Shown: positions 6,118 to 6,945 of the stretch, in pieces
Position numbering within the stretch: position 1 is the stretch's first letter
How the letters are laid out: every line of letters begins with the position of its first letter
Assembly (NCBI GenBank): GCA_023458355.1
Contig: JAEWZS010000055.1
Coordinates: 1-6,945 of the forward strand
DNA: 6,945 bases
Origin: Bacillota bacterium
Lineage (GTDB): Bacteria > Bacillota > Clostridia > Christensenellales > CAG-138
Reading direction: 5' to 3'
Notes under the pieces: generated by a model
What the model was told of the DNA's origin: nothing
Databases searched by the model: none
What the model saw: the letters and a program-made list of their open reading frames with translations, nothing else
Translations under genes and position numbers: made by a program

Positions 6118-6125
6118 TATCACAC
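6118..6125. repeat. 8-bp direct repeat, right copy (TATCACAC)
   Basis: This is the second copy of the octamer at 5021-5028. It lies just before the terminator hairpin, so the unit between the copies contains promoter, leader, methyltransferase and the first hairpin but not this terminator. Confidence 0.3.
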
Positions 6126-6126
6126 C

Positions 6127-6167
6127 AAAGCGTACCCAAAGGCTCTGTGCCGAAAGGTACGCTTTTT
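6127..6167 (+). terminator. Intrinsic terminator, possibly bidirectional
   Basis: AAAGCGTACC (6127-6136) pairs perfectly with GGTACGCTTT (6156-6165), and an inner GGC/GCC pair (6141-6143 with 6149-6151) closes a small top loop. T5 at 6163-6167 follows on the plus strand. It serves plus-strand transcripts coming from the methyltransferase; the same hairpin with a shorter T-run could also stop the minus-strand LCP transcript. Confidence 0.8.
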
Positions 6168-6180
6168 ATGTATTGTCATC

Positions 6181-6264
6181 TTAAGTTCTTGTAAAGTAGG
6201 AAGCTGATAAGACTACACCGGATATTTCATTCCTGCCAAAATCTTTGGCTAAAACATCTTTCAT
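6181..6264 (-). CDS. Possible 27-residue ORF coupled to the LCP gene
   Basis: On the minus strand the LCP stop and an ATG share a base (TGATG). The ATG opens a 27-codon frame beginning MKDVLAKDFGRNEISGVVL and ending in TAA at 6183-6181, before the terminator at 6127-6167. No ribosome binding site is visible, so it would depend on reinitiation. I do not recognise it; it may be the relic of a downstream gene or simply 3' untranslated sequence. A perfect 6-bp stem GCCAAA/TTTGGC (6235-6249) lies inside it. Confidence 0.2.
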   Translation of the reverse strand: MKDVLAKDFGRNEISGVVLSASYFTRT

Positions 6265-6945
6265 CACGGCGAAATCGTCTGCGTCGGGCCAGGGTCGAGC
6301 GTTGGAGTAGGCAGTGAGTCAATCGTTGGCGTTGGTACAGGGTCGATGATGGGCTCAGGCGTCTCGTAATAGATGATATTGCCGAATTCGTCGATGTAAT
6401 ACGGTTGGGGCATTGCCTCCGCTAAAAGCAGCTGGTTGATATAGACGATATCAAGCTGCGGATCGACTTCGATGGTTCTGCCAAACACTTTTTTTAAAAG
6501 TTTAGCGAGTTTATCGGTTTCTAAAAGTACGCAGCTAAGCTTATGCACCGTCTGCGGTTTATTGGGAATGGTATTGCGTGTAAGCTGCGCCATATCCATC
6601 TTCGCACCTAAAAGCGCAAGCGAGGAAATCTGCGTAAGGCTCAAATTGGTCTCCATATTTTGCTCTACAGCGGTGTAGATCTCCGGGATATTGGCAATCT
6701 GTCCGGTGGACTTGAGTTGTGCTACGATTGCCATGAGCATACGTTGCTGCCTGTCGATGCGTGCGAGGTCCGAGGAACCTTTGCGCTGGCGGCAGTAGTC
6801 GAGTACACCCTGACCGTTAAGATGCTGGAGGCCCGGGTAAAGCTTTCGCCCGTTCATGGAGACTTCCACATCCACGTTGTAATCGATACCGCCCATGGCG
6901 TCTACTACAGACTTCACCACGTTCATGTTGAAGCCAATGTAGTAT
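6264..6945 (-). CDS. LytR-CpsA-Psr (LCP) family protein, 5' end outside window
   Basis: The visible 226 or so residues begin YYIGFNMNVVKSVVDAMGG and carry the LCP signature CRQRKGSSDLARIDRQQR (about 6794-6741), with the conserved arginines that contact the polyprenyl pyrophosphate donor. LCP proteins are membrane-anchored enzymes that attach teichoic acids or capsule polymers to peptidoglycan on the outer face of the membrane. The N-terminal membrane anchor and first catalytic residues lie beyond 6945; the in-frame ATG at 6926 is internal, because the conserved sequence continues upstream of it. The C-terminus (6359-6267) is a Pro/Thr-rich tail of about three imperfect 8-residue repeats (DPVPTPTI, DSLPTPTL, DPGPTQTI), probably spanning or interacting with the cell wall. 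Confidence 0.88.
   Translation of the reverse strand, partial: YYIGFNMNVVKSVVDAMGGIDYNVDVEVSMNGRKLYPGLQHLNGQGVLDYCRQRKGSSDLARIDRQQRMLMAIVAQLKSTGQIANIPEIYTAVEQNMETNLSLTQISSLALLGAKMDMAQLTRNTIPNKPQTVHKLSCVLLETDKLAKLLKKVFGRTIEVDPQLDIVYINQLLLAEAMPQPYYIDEFGNIIYYETPEPIIDPVPTPTIDSLPTPTLDPGPTQTISP

Overview
The window looks like part of a chromosome from a low-to-mid GC Gram-positive anaerobe, probably in Clostridia/Bacillota. This is inferred from the strong GGAGG-type ribosome binding sites, sigma-A-like promoters with 17-bp spacers, a LytR-CpsA-Psr (LCP) cell-wall protein, and a short QueG-like double [4Fe-4S] protein. No rRNA, tRNA, CRISPR array or recognisable transposase was seen.

Left part (1-2757, plus strand). 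An unassigned stretch, possibly a degraded gene end, finishes in a strong intrinsic terminator at 215-254. It is followed by a tightly packed three-gene cassette: a class I SAM-dependent methyltransferase (276-1118), a GNAT acetyltransferase overlapping it by 4 bp (1115-1954), and a second related methyltransferase that starts 13 bp later but is broken by a frameshift near 2083-2085 (1968-2757). The two methyltransferases share the P-M-Y-H motif and look like diverged paralogs. Together with the GNAT they suggest a small-molecule modification or resistance-type unit; the substrate cannot be read from sequence.

Middle (2758-5014). A convergent QueG-like iron-sulfur protein (2800-3699, minus strand) has a near-consensus promoter so close to its ATG that the transcript is probably leaderless. 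Behind it lies the C-terminal half of a CopZ/heavy-metal-associated domain without its metal-binding half (3783-3884). Next comes an intact aldose 1-epimerase (galM-like, 3945-4967), closed by an 18-bp-arm hairpin.

Right part (5021-6945). A visibly A+T-richer unit carries its own promoter, a 19-codon leader ORF with its own ribosome binding site, a third and unrelated-looking SAM methyltransferase (5221-6051), and terminator hairpins. It is bracketed by an 8-bp direct repeat, TATCACAC, and has the look of an acquired, possibly inducible gene. The window ends in the C-terminal two thirds or so of an LCP-family protein on the minus strand, with a Pro/Thr-rich tail; its start lies outside the window.

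The most unusual features are the concentration of three SAM methyltransferases and a GNAT in under 7 kb, the leader-ORF architecture before the third methyltransferase, the frameshift in the second, and the predicted leaderless QueG-like gene. No completely new system can be claimed from sequence alone.
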